The notes: generated by a model not told the origin, from the letters alone. A stretch of 64,000 nucleotides of DNA from Myxococcus xanthus (GCF_006402735.1 NZ_CP017174.1:1739001-1803000); one strand, 5' to 3'; positions 1 through 11,493 are shown, numbered from the stretch's first letter. Translations and numbers: made by a program.

Positions 1-101
1 CCGGGTTGCGGAAGGGCGGCCGAAAGCCCGGTTTCCGAGTTAGCATTGACCCAGGGGTCGAGTAAACGGCCGGGGAGTCGCGTTCTGATCCTTCAACCGC
101 C

Positions 102-130
102 TTGACTCCCCAGGGTATCTCCCGTAAATC
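102..130 (+). promoter_or_regulatory. possible sigma-70 promoter upstream of rplU
   Basis: TTGACT at 102-107 and TAAATC at 125-130 are separated by 17 bp, about 95 bp before the L21 start. The -35 is good and the -10 is poor (3 of 6). It is the best candidate for the rplU-rpmA-obg transcript in the 225 bp of leader shown here. Confidence 0.3.
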
Positions 131-225
131 CCGCCGCCTTTGGCGCGATTGGATGGTCCACCCGTCCGAAATGCGCGGTCGATTCCACGGGTTGACCCAA
201 CCCGACAGATGACAGGGGTTTGACG

Positions 226-534
226 ATGTACGCAGTGATTCGCACGGGCGGGAAGCAGTACCGCGTCGCCGAGGGCGATGTGGTCCGGATCGAGAAGATC
301 GCGGGCGACGTCGGGGCCGAAGTGACCTTCACGGAGATTCTGCTGGTCGGTGGTTCGGAGAGCCCGAAGGTGGGCCAGCCGACCGTCGCCGGCGCGAAGG
401 TCGTGGGCAAGGTCCTGGCTCAGGACAAGCACCGCCGCGTCCTCCACTTCCGGAAGGAGAAGGAGGGCTGGACCCGCCGCCGCGGTCACCGTCAGCCGTA
501 CACCGAGGTGAAGGTCACCTCCATCGCCGGCTAG
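226..534 (+). CDS. rplU: 50S ribosomal protein L21
   Basis: A 102-residue protein opening [14 protein letters not shown], the L21 signature, and ending in the basic segment with RRGHRQPYT typical of the family's C-terminus. It binds 23S rRNA in the large subunit. An in-frame TTG lies 6 bp upstream, but ATG at 226 matches the conserved N-terminus and has AGGGG at 214-218. It starts the L21-L27-Obg order found in most bacteria. Confidence 0.98.
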   Translation: MYAVIRTGGKQYRVAEGDVVRIEKIAGDVGAEVTFTEILLVGGSESPKVGQPTVAGAKVVGKVLAQDKHRRVLHFRKEKEGWTRRRGHRQPYTEVKVTSIAG

Positions 535-573
535 TCTGGGCGGTTTCACCTCAAACTTCAGGAGCACGGTGTC

Positions 574-849
574 ATGGCTCATAAAAAAGGACAGGGTTCT
601 TCGCGCAACGGTCGCGATTCCAACCCGCAGTATCGTGGCGTGAAGGTGTACGGCGGTGAGACGGTGTCGGCGGGCAGCATCCTCGTTCGCCAGGTCGGCA
701 CGGTCATCCACGCCGGCGCCAACGTGAAGCTCGGCCGCGACTTCACCCTCTACTCGGTGGTGGACGGCGTGGTGAAGTACGAGCGCCTGGGCCGCGACCG
801 GAAGAAGGTTTCGGTCTACCCGGCCGCCGCTGAGCAGGCGATCGCCTGA
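574..849 (+). CDS. rpmA: 50S ribosomal protein L27
   Basis: A 91-residue protein beginning [16 protein letters not shown], the conserved flexible N-terminus of L27 that reaches the peptidyl-transferase centre. The start has a clear AGGAG at 560-564. There is no N-terminal cleavage extension of the Firmicute type. It lies 39 bp after rplU and 126 bp before obg, so one transcript is likely. Confidence 0.98.
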   Translation: MAHKKGQGSSRNGRDSNPQYRGVKVYGGETVSAGSILVRQVGTVIHAGANVKLGRDFTLYSVVDGVVKYERLGRDRKKVSVYPAAAEQAIA

Positions 850-867
850 CGGCTGGCCGGCCCTTGA

Positions 868-2496
<1,629 letters not shown>

Positions 2497-2500
2497 GTCC

Positions 2501-3178
2501 ATGTCGGGTGGTGGTGCGCGCTACGAGCGCTACGAGCGGGAGCAGTTCGAGCCGGAGCAGTTCCTGCTCGACGTGCGCAAGGAGAAGATTGATCGCGTCG
2601 TCAGTCACCGGACGCGCAACTTCACGGTGGTCCTGGACCGGCTGGAGGACAGCTTCAACATGGCCGCGGTGCTGCGCACCTGCGAGTCCATGGGCGTGCA
2701 GGAAGTCCACATCATCATCAACCCGGAAGCGCCCTTCGTTCCCAACTCGAGGGTGGCGCAGGGCTGCGACAAGTGGCTGGACGTGAAGCTGTACAAGACG
2801 TTCGCCGAGTGCCGCGAGCACCTGAAGTCCCGTGGCTTCTCGCTGTACGCCTCCGCCATCCAGGAGGGGGCCACCAGCCTCTACACCCTGCGCTTCGACG
2901 GGAAGATGGCGCTGGTGTTCGGCAACGAGCGGCGTGGCGTGAGCGAGGACGTGCTGGCCGGCGTGGACGGCACGTTCTGGGTCCCCATGAAGGGCTTCAG
3001 CCAGAGCCTGAACATCTCCGCGGCGGCGTCCGCCTGCATCAGCCGGGCGATTGCCTGGCGGGACGAGCACCTGGGGCAGTCGGGAGACCTGTCTCCCGAG
3101 GATGCCCAGGCCCTGCGTGAGCGCTTCTACGTGCTGGCCATCAAACAGAGGAAGCGCCTGTTCAAGAAGGCCCCATGA
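2501..3178 (+). CDS. trmH: SPOUT-class tRNA/rRNA 2'-O-methyltransferase, TrmH-like
   Basis: A 225-residue protein with the three SpoU motifs: NMAAVLRTCESMG (motif 1, with the conserved Asn and Arg), VFGNERRGVSED (motif 2, SAM-binding knot) and PMKGFSQSLNISAAAS (motif 3). The order and spacing fit TrmH, which makes Gm18 in tRNA. A C-terminal helix with KQRKRLFKK resembles the TrmH tail. The ATG at 2501 has GGGAGGAG at 2485-2492, inside the end of obg. Exact substrate (tRNA Gm18 or an rRNA site) is not proven by sequence. Confidence 0.88.
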   Translation: MSGGGARYERYEREQFEPEQFLLDVRKEKIDRVVSHRTRNFTVVLDRLEDSFNMAAVLRTCESMGVQEVHIIINPEAPFVPNSRVAQGCDKWLDVKLYKTFAECREHLKSRGFSLYASAIQEGATSLYTLRFDGKMALVFGNERRGVSEDVLAGVDGTFWVPMKGFSQSLNISAAASACISRAIAWRDEHLGQSGDLSPEDAQALRERFYVLAIKQRKRLFKKAP

Positions 3179-3225
3179 ATGCCGGGGCCCAGGCCCCGTC
3201 GGGATGGTTTAGATGGAGGTACGCC

Positions 3226-3945
3226 ATGTTCTTCGAAGCCCTGCTCGCTACGCTCCTGTCCGCCCCTGCCACCCCTGCCGCCACCCCGGTGAAGCCCGCT
3301 CCGACGGTCCAGGCCGCGCCCGCGGCCCCCGCCGCCGCGAAGCCCATGACGCCGGAAGTGAAGTCCTTGGTGGACCGGATGCAGTCCTTCTACGAGAAGA
3401 CCGGTGACTTCCGCGCGGGCTTCCGCCAGGACTACAAGTACAAGACCTTCCGGCGCACGCAGACGTCCGAAGGCACCGTCACGTACAAGAAGCCCGGCCT
3501 GATGCGTTGGGAGTACCAGAAGCCCTCGCCGCGCACCTTCGTGCTGGCGGGCAACAAGGTGTACGCGTACGACCCGGCGGCGCAGAGCCTCACCGTGGCC
3601 AACGTGGACACCAGCCAGCTCTCCGCGTCGGTGACGTTCCTCTTCGGCCAGGGAAAGCTCGCGGACGAGTTCAACATCACCAAGGGCGCCTGCAAGGACT
3701 GCAAAGGCACGCTGCTGGTGTTGGATCCGCTGAAGAACGAGCCGCGCTTCCGCCAGGTGCGCCTGGAGGTGGATCCGTCCACGGCCCAGGTGCTCAAGAG
3801 CACGGTGGTGGACCCGGACGGCAGCGAGAACACCATCTCCTTCCTCAACCTGAAGACGAACGTGGGCCTCGACGCGGACAGCTTCAAGCTGGACGTGCCG
3901 GACGACACCCGCGTGGATGACTTCACGAAGGCGAAGAAGCAGTAA
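3226..3945 (+). CDS. lolA: LolA-family outer-membrane lipoprotein carrier
   Basis: A 239-residue protein with an N-terminal hydrophobic signal and an Ala/Pro-rich linker, then a LolA-type domain: FYEKTGDFRAGFRQDYKYK, GTVTYKKPGLMRWEY and a later LEVDPSTAQVLKSTVVDPDGS strand. LolA shuttles lipoproteins across the periplasm. An ATG at 3175 overlapping the trmH stop is also in frame, but ATG 3226 has GGAGG at 3215-3219 and gives a proper signal peptide. The domain carries CKDC, a possible disulfide not typical of E. coli LolA. Confidence 0.85.
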   Translation: MFFEALLATLLSAPATPAATPVKPAPTVQAAPAAPAAAKPMTPEVKSLVDRMQSFYEKTGDFRAGFRQDYKYKTFRRTQTSEGTVTYKKPGLMRWEYQKPSPRTFVLAGNKVYAYDPAAQSLTVANVDTSQLSASVTFLFGQGKLADEFNITKGACKDCKGTLLVLDPLKNEPRFRQVRLEVDPSTAQVLKSTVVDPDGSENTISFLNLKTNVGLDADSFKLDVPDDTRVDDFTKAKKQ

Positions 3946-3955
3946 CCTGCGGAGC

Positions 3956-5380
3956 GTGCGTCGCGCGTTCCTGCTGATGGGGTGGATGGGGCTGGCCGGG
4001 ACCGGGTGCCATCGGGAACCGGCCGCCAGCGCCGAGCGTACGCAAGGCTTCCATGGTCAGACGCTGCCGCTGCTGGCCTCGCCCGCGCTGCGGCTCACCG
4101 TGGCGGGCCAGCTGGGGACGCGGCCAGTGCCGGTGGTGTTGGACGTGGCGCGGCCACTCTCGCTCGTGTCGCGAGGCTGCTTCGACGGCGCGCTTCCCAC
4201 CCCCGAAGGCACCATCCGCGCGCCCGAGCCCGCGGGAGGTTTCCGCTCCTGGCCCGTGGTGCCATTGCCCGCCTTCTCGGTGGGCCCGGTGCGGTCGCCT
4301 GTGCGCACCGCGGGCTTGTCCGGTGAGAAGGTCTGCGCCGTGACGCTGGGCGCGGACGTCCTGGAGTTCTACGCGCTCACCGTGGACCCACTGCGGCGGG
4401 AAGTCACCTTCACGGCCTCTCGTCCACGCGCCGACTACGCGGCGGAAGCGACCGCCACGGAGGCCTCGCGCGAGGTGCACGTGGTGGAGCTCAGCCGCGA
4501 GCCGCTGGGCGACTGGCCCCTGCTGGCCGCGCGGATGACGCAGGGCGGAGCGGAGCTCACGGGCCCCTTCGTCCTTGGCTCGCGTGAGCCCTTCTCGCGA
4601 GTGTCCGTGCGGCTCGCCGAGGCACAGGGGCTTCAGCCGCTCGAAACGGCCGCGAACCTGCCGCCGAGAACCTTCGCGCTGGACGCAGTCGAGGTGGCCG
4701 AGGGCCTGGGTGTCCGCCCGCTGGTGGTGGAGGCCGCCGGGCGCTGGGACTCGCCGAGCAGCCTGGGCCGCCTGGGGCCGGATGTCTGGGGCCGCTTCAC
4801 GGCAACGCTGGACGCAAAGGGCGGTGCCCTGGTGCTGCGGCGTCCCCGCGTCCGTACGTCAGAAGGCTCCGCCACCAGCCATTGCGCCGCGCCCGATGGC
4901 ACCTTCCGTGAGGAGGCTTGCTACGGCCTGCATGTGCGGCGTGAGCCGGATGGCAGCGTCTCGATCAGCGGCGCCGTGTACCGGGACCTGCCAGAAGGAG
5001 GGCGGCTTCACCTGGAGCCGCTAGGGCCGGACGGGCAGAAGCTGGTGAGTGGCTGTGGCGTGGGGCTGAGCTTCCCCGCCACCAGCAGGGGTCTGACGAC
5101 GCAGCACCGCGTGCCCTGGCGCTCCCTGGCGCAGACGCTGCCTGCCTGCCATGCGGCGCTGTCCACCGCGCGAGACTTCACGCTGGGCCTGTTCGAGGAC
5201 GGCCGCCAGCCCGAGTGCCCCACGGCCTGTGCCTTCGTCACGGAGACGGCTTCTCGCCGCACCGTGTGTGAGTGCCAGCCCACGCCGCTGGGCGAGGGCG
5301 TGGCCATGCCGGCGCGAGGCGCTCCCTCGCGTGAGCCCCCACCTGAGGAGCGGGAGCTGGAGCCAGAAGACCCCCGTTAG
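3956..5380 (+). CDS. lipoprotein with a degenerate retropepsin-like fold
   Basis: About 474 residues from a GTG at 3956 (GGAG lies just upstream; an ATG-type start further 5' would overlap lolA). The N-terminus ends in a lipobox, LAGTGC. The next 130 residues look like an aspartyl-protease half: VPVVLDVARPLSLVS, where the catalytic D-T/S-G is replaced by DVA, and later LGADVLEFYALTVDPLRREVTF, which matches the C-terminal signature of retropepsin-like domains. The protein is therefore probably inactive as a protease. The C-terminal half has many Cys and no domain I recognise. Confidence 0.6.
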   Translation: MRRAFLLMGWMGLAGTGCHREPAASAERTQGFHGQTLPLLASPALRLTVAGQLGTRPVPVVLDVARPLSLVSRGCFDGALPTPEGTIRAPEPAGGFRSWPVVPLPAFSVGPVRSPVRTAGLSGEKVCAVTLGADVLEFYALTVDPLRREVTFTASRPRADYAAEATATEASREVHVVELSREPLGDWPLLAARMTQGGAELTGPFVLGSREPFSRVSVRLAEAQGLQPLETAANLPPRTFALDAVEVAEGLGVRPLVVEAAGRWDSPSSLGRLGPDVWGRFTATLDAKGGALVLRRPRVRTSEGSATSHCAAPDGTFREEACYGLHVRREPDGSVSISGAVYRDLPEGGRLHLEPLGPDGQKLVSGCGVGLSFPATSRGLTTQHRVPWRSLAQTLPACHAALSTARDFTLGLFEDGRQPECPTACAFVTETASRRTVCECQPTPLGEGVAMPARGAPSREPPPEERELEPEDPR

Positions 5381-5426
5381 CGTTACCTGGACAGGGGCGG
5401 GGGTGCTGCGCTCTCCTCTGGCGCAC

Positions 5427-6392
5427 ATGCGCCCGTCTCCCACCGAGTTCGACCGTCAGTACACCGAACAGCGCCGCTCCATCGAGTTGGCCCGCCGCTA
5501 CCTGGAAAAGGAGGGCGTCTCGCGGATGTACGACGCCCTCTCCAAGGAAGTGGAGCGGGGCCGGTTGTCCGTGCAGGACGCAAGTGGCGCCATCCGCTTC
5601 GGATTGCTGGCCGTCATCGAACGCGTCGCGGAGCGCGTGGGCCACACGCACTACGTCGACATGTTGAAGGACGAGGAGATGCTGAATGCGCTTCGCTCCA
5701 CGCTGGACGACATCTGCCGGCGCAAGGGCGTGGACACCTACGAGTTCCGCCAGCAGTGGGCCCACACCAACCTCCAGGCCGTGCTGCGGGACTGGCACCT
5801 GGTGGTGCACGAGGAGCGGGGCCGGCAGCGCTACGAGGTGGCGGCGGACCTGGCCCGGCGCCTGGTGAAGGAGACGCCGGGAACGGTGCTGGCGCAGACG
5901 CTGAAGCTGCCCGTGGATGCGTTCGTGTTGCTCGTGTCGCCCGAGGCGGGGCTCGTGGGCCTCGGGCCGGATGGTGCGCCCGCGCCCGTCACCGAAATCT
6001 ACGCGGTGGAGTCGCCCGCGCCTGAGGGCAAGGCGTGGTTCCTGTGGCTCAACATGCGGGACGCGGGGAACCGCGCGGCCCGGGCGCTCATCAATGTCTA
6101 CCTGCAGGACGGGAAGACGTTGGATGACGCCATCGCCTTCACCCGCGAGCAGGGCGGCCCTCAGCAGGACGCGGGCTGGGAGGACTGCTGCCGGTTGCTC
6201 GCGGGGGTGACGCGGCACATGGCCGAGGGTGGGCCCGTGCGCGAGGTCTGGTACGACGCCACGGCGCGCGACCTCCACGAGAAGCTGGCGGCGACGCCGA
6301 AGTCGGCGAAGGCGGACCGGGAGAAGCTGCGCGAACGCCTGCGCGCCGTCAGCCCGGGACGCACCCTGGTGCTGGAGGAGCCCTCGCGCTGA
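5427..6392 (+). CDS. uncharacterised soluble protein
   Basis: A 321-residue protein from ATG 5427 (MRPSPTEFDRQYTEQRRS). No signal peptide or membrane segment. The first 120 residues are rich in charged helices; a middle part (about 160-215) looks beta-rich; the end is a Lys/Arg helix. No family recognised. It follows the lipoprotein by 46 bp and is convergent with rimO, whose stop lies 30 bp away. Confidence 0.6.
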   Translation: MRPSPTEFDRQYTEQRRSIELARRYLEKEGVSRMYDALSKEVERGRLSVQDASGAIRFGLLAVIERVAERVGHTHYVDMLKDEEMLNALRSTLDDICRRKGVDTYEFRQQWAHTNLQAVLRDWHLVVHEERGRQRYEVAADLARRLVKETPGTVLAQTLKLPVDAFVLLVSPEAGLVGLGPDGAPAPVTEIYAVESPAPEGKAWFLWLNMRDAGNRAARALINVYLQDGKTLDDAIAFTREQGGPQQDAGWEDCCRLLAGVTRHMAEGGPVREVWYDATARDLHEKLAATPKSAKADREKLRERLRAVSPGRTLVLEEPSR

Positions 6393-6422
6393 GGGCTCCC
6401 GCGGCGTCCGGGGCCTTCGCGC

Positions 6423-7847
6423 CTACTCCGCGCGAGGGGCCGGACGCTGCGTCACCGACACCGGCAGCGGGGCCGGGTGCGCGTCGCGCGCGGTGTGCTC
6501 GCGCTGCTTCGGGTCCGGGCGCTCCACCACGCGGGCGACCAGGTCGTAGTCGTGGGCTTCCGTCACCTCCACGGTGACAATCTCCCCCGGGTACGCCAGG
6601 CCGTCGTTGATGTAGACCATGCCGTCGATGTCCGGCGCCTGGCCCTGGTGGCGGCCCACCAGCAGGTGCTCCGTCTCCGGCGCGGGGCCTTCCACCAGCA
6701 CCTCCAGGCGCTTGCCCACGAGCTTCTTGTTCTGCTCGCGGTTGATGCGCTTCTGGATGGCCATGACCTCACGCCAGCGGCGCTCGATGAGCTTCTGCGG
6801 CACCTTGTCCGGCAGGTCGTAGGCGGCGGTGCCCTCTTCGTCGGAGTACTGGAAGACGCCCAGGCGCTCGAAGCGCTGCGTCTTCACGAACTCCTTCAGC
6901 ATCTCGAAGTCCTCTTCCGTCTCACCCGGCAGGCCGACGATGAGCGAGGTGCGCATCACCAGGCCGGGCACGCGGTCGCGCAGCTTGGTCAGCAGGCCCT
7001 TGAGGAACTCCGAGTTGCGGCCGCGCTTCATGGACAGCAGCAGCTTGTCGCTGACGTGCTGCACGGGCATGTCCAGGTAGCGGGCAATCTTCGGCTCCGA
7101 GGCCATCACCTCGATGAGCTCGTCCGGGAAGATGCGCGGGTAGGCGTAGTGGAGGCGAATCCACTTCACGTCGACCTGCACCAGCGCCTTGAGCAAATCG
7201 TGCAGCTTCGGACGGCCCGGCAGGTCATGCCCATACGCCGTCAAGTCCTGCGCGACGAGGTTCAGCTCCTGCACGCCGCTGTCGGCCAGCTGCTTCGCCT
7301 CGGCGACGATGTCGTCGATGGGCCGCGAGCGCTGACCGCCGCGCAGGGTGGGGATGATGCAGAAGGCGCAGGCGTTGTCGCAGCCCTCGGAAATCTTGAG
7401 GTACGCCGTGTACTTCGGCATCGAGTTGATGCGCGGCGTATTGGCGTCGTGGATGTAGTCCGGGTCCGGAATCACCTGACGCGGCGAGGCCTCGGCGGCC
7501 AGCAGGTCACCAATCTGGGCGTAGGCGCTGGTGCCCAGGAAGTGGTCGACCTCCGGCATCTCCTTCGACAACTCCTCGCCGTAGCGCTGGGACAGACAGC
7601 CCGTCACCACCAGCGTCTTGCAGGCGCCGGACTTCTTCAGCTCGGCCATCTCCAGGATGGAGTCCACCGACTCCTGCTTGGCGGGACCGATGAAGGCGCA
7701 CGTGTTGACGACGATGACCTGAGCGTCGGACGCCTCCTGCACCAGCGTGTAGCCGCGGTGGCGCAGCGTGCCCAGCATCACCTCGGAGTCCACCCGGTTC
7801 TTCGGGCAGCCGAGGGTCATCATGTACAGGCTCTTGGTGGTTTCCAC
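6423..7847 (-). CDS. rimO: ribosomal protein S12 methylthiotransferase RimO
   Basis: Radical-SAM enzyme that adds a methylthio group to an aspartate of S12. The N-terminal UPF0004 domain has cysteines at 14, 50 and 84 for the auxiliary cluster ([11 protein letters not shown] is typical of RimO and not MiaB). The radical-SAM motif [11 protein letters not shown] has C156, C160 and C163. A TRAM domain follows. The last 30 residues (rich in Arg, Pro and Ala) extend past the usual end near 440. It sits last in the rnj-yajQ-unknown-rimO minus-strand run. Confidence 0.95.
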   Translation of the reverse strand: METTKSLYMMTLGCPKNRVDSEVMLGTLRHRGYTLVQEASDAQVIVVNTCAFIGPAKQESVDSILEMAELKKSGACKTLVVTGCLSQRYGEELSKEMPEVDHFLGTSAYAQIGDLLAAEASPRQVIPDPDYIHDANTPRINSMPKYTAYLKISEGCDNACAFCIIPTLRGGQRSRPIDDIVAEAKQLADSGVQELNLVAQDLTAYGHDLPGRPKLHDLLKALVQVDVKWIRLHYAYPRIFPDELIEVMASEPKIARYLDMPVQHVSDKLLLSMKRGRNSEFLKGLLTKLRDRVPGLVMRTSLIVGLPGETEEDFEMLKEFVKTQRFERLGVFQYSDEEGTAAYDLPDKVPQKLIERRWREVMAIQKRINREQNKKLVGKRLEVLVEGPAPETEHLLVGRHQGQAPDIDGMVYINDGLAYPGEIVTVEVTEAHDYDLVARVVERPDPKQREHTARDAHPAPLPVSVTQRPAPRAE

Positions 7848-7852
7848 TGCGT

Positions 7853-8956
7853 CTACCGCTTTCCGAGTTCGGTTCGCGAGAAGTGGGTCCCACTCCAGGC
7901 GAAGTTCATGGACGTGCCGTTCGAGTAACGGATGGACAGCACGCCCTCTTCATCCAGTTCCACCGACGACGTGCGCCCCAGCGCGCAGGTAGCGGCCGGC
8001 CACTCGAGCACCCGCCGCGCTGTCTTCCCGGTCACCAGGTAGAGACCCAACCGCAGCTCGTCATCGGCGTCACATTGACCGGCGACGGCATACGGATTCT
8101 TCCCGGTCACCACCGTGACGATGCGTCCGCCGTCCTCCAGGGTGAGCGTATCCGGCACGTTCAGGTCGACGGACGAGGGAACGACGGCGTCCGGCGCCAC
8201 CAGGCTGCGCAACGAGGCAGGGGTCAGCTCGTCGTCCGCCTGGGCCCAGGCCGGGTAGCTCATGTAGTCCCAGCCGAGCCACCCGTCCTCCCGGGGCTCG
8301 AGCGAGGTGACGTTCTCCGGCAGCTTCAGCTTGAGGCCCTTGCGAGTCTCGTCTGGCAGGCGCAGCGCGTCACCCACCATGGTGCCGCTCTGGCAGTTGG
8401 AGATGGACGTGGCCTTGCCGTCCGCGCTGTCCCGGTCCTCGTAGGTGAGGCACACGTCCATCACCATCGGGTCCACGGCGGGGAGGCGGGGGAAGGCGCG
8501 CACCGGCACCGACGCCATCAGCAGCAGCGTGTTGCCCTGGCGCTGCACGGCGGCCGTCACCAGGTCCTGCGCGAACTGCGGCGTGCCGCTCTCCGCCCCG
8601 GACGCGCGCTTGCCGTCGAAGGCGAAGCGCCACGTGTAGCCGGTGGCGGTGGGGCCGGTGCCCGGGAAGTAGAGGGACAGGGTGAGCAGGTCCCCGGCCT
8701 GGAGCTGGTCGTCGGTGGCTTCCACGCCGACGTACAGCGTGTCCTTGCGCGCGCCCACCTTGGCGGTGAAGGAGGCGGTGGCGCCCTCCACGGCGACGGG
8801 CTTGAGCACCAGCGGCGACGCGAAGGCCTTGAGCCCGCCCTGGATGCGCGGGGGCTTGGTGAGGGAGGGAACCGGCTTGGAAGGACGGTCCGCCTGGGCG
8901 GACGCCACGCCCGGGGCGCAGAACAGGAGGCAGAAGGACAGGGCGGTCGCGCGCAT
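7853..8956 (-). CDS. secreted protein with a sugar-binding-like beta domain
   Basis: About 367 residues from ATG 8956, with AAGAGG just upstream. A TTG four codons earlier is possible. The signal peptide ends in ASAQA. The region after it ([25 protein letters not shown]) resembles CBM9-type or DOMON-like secreted beta-sandwiches that describe predicted dissociation or sugar binding; the remainder is unassigned. It overlaps no gene, lying 5 bp before rimO and 8 bp after yajQ, so it is probably cotranscribed with both. Confidence 0.55.
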   Translation of the reverse strand: MRATALSFCLLFCAPGVASAQADRPSKPVPSLTKPPRIQGGLKAFASPLVLKPVAVEGATASFTAKVGARKDTLYVGVEATDDQLQAGDLLTLSLYFPGTGPTATGYTWRFAFDGKRASGAESGTPQFAQDLVTAAVQRQGNTLLLMASVPVRAFPRLPAVDPMVMDVCLTYEDRDSADGKATSISNCQSGTMVGDALRLPDETRKGLKLKLPENVTSLEPREDGWLGWDYMSYPAWAQADDELTPASLRSLVAPDAVVPSSVDLNVPDTLTLEDGGRIVTVVTGKNPYAVAGQCDADDELRLGLYLVTGKTARRVLEWPAATCALGRTSSVELDEEGVLSIRYSNGTSMNFAWSGTHFSRTELGKR

Positions 8957-8964
8957 GGGCCTCT

Positions 8965-9462
8965 TCAATCGCGGAAGTTGGTGAACTGCATGTCCAGCTT
9001 CAGCCGGTCCTGCTCCTTGCGGAACAGGGCGATGGCCGCCTGGAGGTCGTCCCGGTTCTTGCCCGTGACGCGAAGCTGGTCGGCTTGGATGGAGCCCTGG
9101 ACCTTCATCTTTGAGTCCTTCAGCAGCTTCACCAGCTCCTTGGACTTCTCCACCGGGATGCCCTGCTGGAGCTTGATGGACTGCTTCACGTTGTGAAGGC
9201 CCGTCTTCTCGATGTCGCCGTACTCCAGCGCGAACAGGCTGATGTTCCGCTTGGCCAGCTTCACCAGGAGGACTTCCTTGGCGGCCTGGACGCGGTCTTC
9301 GCTGTTGGCCTTCACGGTGATGGCGGTATGGTCCGGGGCCAGCACCACGTCGGCATGGGTGCCCTGGAAGTCGTACCGCGTGCTGATCTCCTTCTTGGTC
9401 TGGTTGACCGCGTTGTCGAGCTCAGCGAGGTCGATTTTCGAGACGACGTCGAAGGATGGCAT
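8965..9462 (-). CDS. yajQ: YajQ family nucleotide-binding protein
   Basis: A 165-residue protein opening MPSFDVVSKIDLAELDNAVNQ, the start of the UPF0234/YajQ family, whose size (about 160) it matches. Members have two RNA-recognition-like folds; some bind cyclic di-GMP and act with a transcription factor. Motifs GTHADVVLAPDHTAITVKANSEDRV and KSIKLQQG-like HNVKQSIKLQQGI are well kept. It lies 21 bp after rnj. Confidence 0.93.
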   Translation of the reverse strand: MPSFDVVSKIDLAELDNAVNQTKKEISTRYDFQGTHADVVLAPDHTAITVKANSEDRVQAAKEVLLVKLAKRNISLFALEYGDIEKTGLHNVKQSIKLQQGIPVEKSKELVKLLKDSKMKVQGSIQADQLRVTGKNRDDLQAAIALFRKEQDRLKLDMQFTNFRD

Positions 9463-9483
9463 GGGCAGCGGCCCTTACCATAC

Positions 9484-11124
9484 CTACACCCGGACGACCA
9501 AGGGCACCACCAGGGCGCGCTTGGACGTGTGCGCCTTGAAGGCCCGGCGCACGGCCCGGGTGAGTTCCTCTCTCACCAGGGCGTCATCGCCTCGCAGGAC
9601 GGGGGACAGTTCCTCGAAGAGCACTCGCGCGTCCTGGGCCACCCGGGAGAGCAGGACCTGTTCGTCCACGGACAGCCCCTGGCCGGACAGCTGCGGCCCC
9701 GCCACCAGCTTCTGGGAGCCCCGCTGGAGGACCACCACCGCGGCCACCATGCCCGTCTCCGACAGCCGGACGCGCTCCTGGAGCGTGTCCGGCGTCACCA
9801 GGCCGGGGCCGAACCGGTCCTTGAGGATGCGTCCGGACGGGACGCTGCCGGTGAAGCGCCCCCGGCCTTCCTCGAAGGTGACGACGTCGCCGTCCTGCGC
9901 CAGCAGGCACTGGGCGGGCTCCAGTCCGGCCTCGCGCGCGGTGAGCAGGTGCTTGTGCAGGTGGCGGCCCTCGCCGTGGACGGGGATGAAGTGGGCCGGG
10001 CGCACCAGGTCCAGCACGCGCCGCTGCTGGGGCTGGCTGGCGTGGCCGGAGACGTGGATGCCCGGCTCCACCTGGGCGTAGGCCACCTTCGCCCCGCGCC
10101 ACTGGAGCGCGTCGATGAGCGCGCCCACGGCGCGCTCGTTGCCGGGGATGGGCCGCGAGCTGAGCACCACCAGGTCGCCGGGATTCAGCCGCACGGGGCC
10201 ATCCCCCGACGCGAGCTGGGACAGCCCGGCCCGGGGCTCGCCCTGGGCTCCGGTGGTCAGCACCAGCACCCGCTGCGCGGGCAGCGCCGGCACCGTGTCC
10301 AGGTGGACGAAGAGCGAGTCGGGTACGTCCAGGTAGCCCAGCTCGCGCGCCATCTCCACGTTGCGCAGCATGCTGCGGCCCTGCAGGGCCACCTTGCGCC
10401 CCAGCCGCTCCGCCAGCGCCAGCAGATGCCGCACCCGGTGGAGGTTGGAGGAGAAGAGGGCGACGACGATGCGGCCGGTGGCGCCCTGGAAGAGGCGCTC
10501 GAAGGTCTGCTCCACCACGCGCTCGCTGCCCGTCTCCTCCGTCACCTCGGAGTTGGTGGAGTCGGAGAGGAGGCACAGCACGCCTTCCTCGCCGGCCTCG
10601 CCCCAGCGCTCCAGGTCCGTGCGCAGCCCGTCGATGGGGTCCGGGTCCAGCTTGAAGTCCCCGGTGTGGATGAGGGTGCCTTCGGGCGTGCGCAGGATGA
10701 AGCCCACCGCGTCCGGCACGGTGTGCGTGACGCGGCTGGCCTCCACGCGGAAGGCCGTGCCCACGAGGAAGGGCTCGCGCGGCTCGATTTCGCGCAGGTC
10801 CGCCTCGATGCCCAGCTCCTCCAGCCGGTGGCGCGCCATGGCCAGCGTGAAGCGCGTGCCGTAGACGGGGACGGGCACCTCATTGAGCAGGTAGGGCAGG
10901 GCGCCCAGGTGGTCCTCATGGCCATGCGTGAGCAGCACGCCCTTGAGCTGCGCGGCGTTCTGCTTCAGGTGGCTGAAGTCCGGAATGATGATGTCCACGC
11001 CGGGCATCCCCGAGGAGGGGAACATCAGCCCGGCGTCGATGAGCAGCATCTCCCCACGGCAGGCGATGACCATGGAGTTGAGGCCGATTTCGCCCAGGCC
11101 GCCCAGGGGAATGACGTGAAGCAT
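9484..11124 (-). CDS. rnj: ribonuclease J
   Basis: Metallo-beta-lactamase/beta-CASP ribonuclease that acts in rRNA maturation and mRNA decay with 5'-to-3' exonuclease activity. ATG 11124 gives MLHVIPLGGLGEIGLNSMVI, the usual RNase J start. Zinc ligands are in LTHGHEDHLGALPY; the beta-CASP part has SDSTNSE and ends with the IPVHGEGRHLHKH motif. Length, 546 residues, fits the family. No Shine-Dalgarno is visible, but TAGACT sits 7 bp before the ATG, which suggests a leaderless mRNA. Confidence 0.94.
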   Translation of the reverse strand: MLHVIPLGGLGEIGLNSMVIACRGEMLLIDAGLMFPSSGMPGVDIIIPDFSHLKQNAAQLKGVLLTHGHEDHLGALPYLLNEVPVPVYGTRFTLAMARHRLEELGIEADLREIEPREPFLVGTAFRVEASRVTHTVPDAVGFILRTPEGTLIHTGDFKLDPDPIDGLRTDLERWGEAGEEGVLCLLSDSTNSEVTEETGSERVVEQTFERLFQGATGRIVVALFSSNLHRVRHLLALAERLGRKVALQGRSMLRNVEMARELGYLDVPDSLFVHLDTVPALPAQRVLVLTTGAQGEPRAGLSQLASGDGPVRLNPGDLVVLSSRPIPGNERAVGALIDALQWRGAKVAYAQVEPGIHVSGHASQPQQRRVLDLVRPAHFIPVHGEGRHLHKHLLTAREAGLEPAQCLLAQDGDVVTFEEGRGRFTGSVPSGRILKDRFGPGLVTPDTLQERVRLSETGMVAAVVVLQRGSQKLVAGPQLSGQGLSVDEQVLLSRVAQDARVLFEELSPVLRGDDALVREELTRAVRRAFKAHTSKRALVVPLVVRV

Positions 11125-11131
11125 TGGGCGG

Positions 11132-11137
11132 AGTCTA
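11132..11137 (-). promoter_or_regulatory. rnj: -10 box for a possibly leaderless rnj transcript
   Basis: On the minus strand TAGACT ends 7 nt before the rnj ATG. Transcription would then start at or next to the A of the ATG. No purine-rich ribosome site is present in the 25 bases upstream, which agrees with leaderless translation. The -35 region is not recognisable. Confidence 0.45.
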
Positions 11138-11493
11138 ACGAATGGGACGTGAGCCGCGCCCATCTGTCTGCGGCCCTCGGGGTGACTTCATCAGATGCGG
11201 ATGGGAACGCCGCGCCCGGACTCGACCTGGAAGGCGCTGTCCGAGGAAGGCTTGTACGTCCCCTCACGGCCCTGTGGGGCCGGCGTGCGAGGGCTTTCCC
11301 GTCCTGGCGCGGACGTGCCATGGCGCGAGGGCGTGGCACTGACAGGCCGAAGGGCAGGGGACGGCAGGCGCATGACTGGCTCCGGACGGGCACGGCGGGC
11401 CCATGTTGGACCGCTCCCTGGAGTTATCGCGTCCCCACCTGAGAATGTGTGTGCAGGGGCGCTGTTTCGGCAGATGTGGGCCTTGGCTGTGGC
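11138..11493. other. intergenic stretch between rnj and the kinase gene
   Basis: About 360 bp between the stop of the minus-strand kinase and the rnj promoter. Frames open on both strands but none has a ribosome site or recognisable protein. A short CGGCCC/GGGCCG hairpin near 11269-11284 has no T tract. I see no RNA gene or repeat. Confidence 0.6.

Noticed and set aside
11269-11284. rho-independent terminator after the kinase gene
   Set aside because: A GC hairpin without T tract and far from the stop on the wrong side.
9193-11442. 749-codon plus-strand frame opposite rnj and yajQ
   Set aside because: Shadow of the two recognised minus-strand genes.
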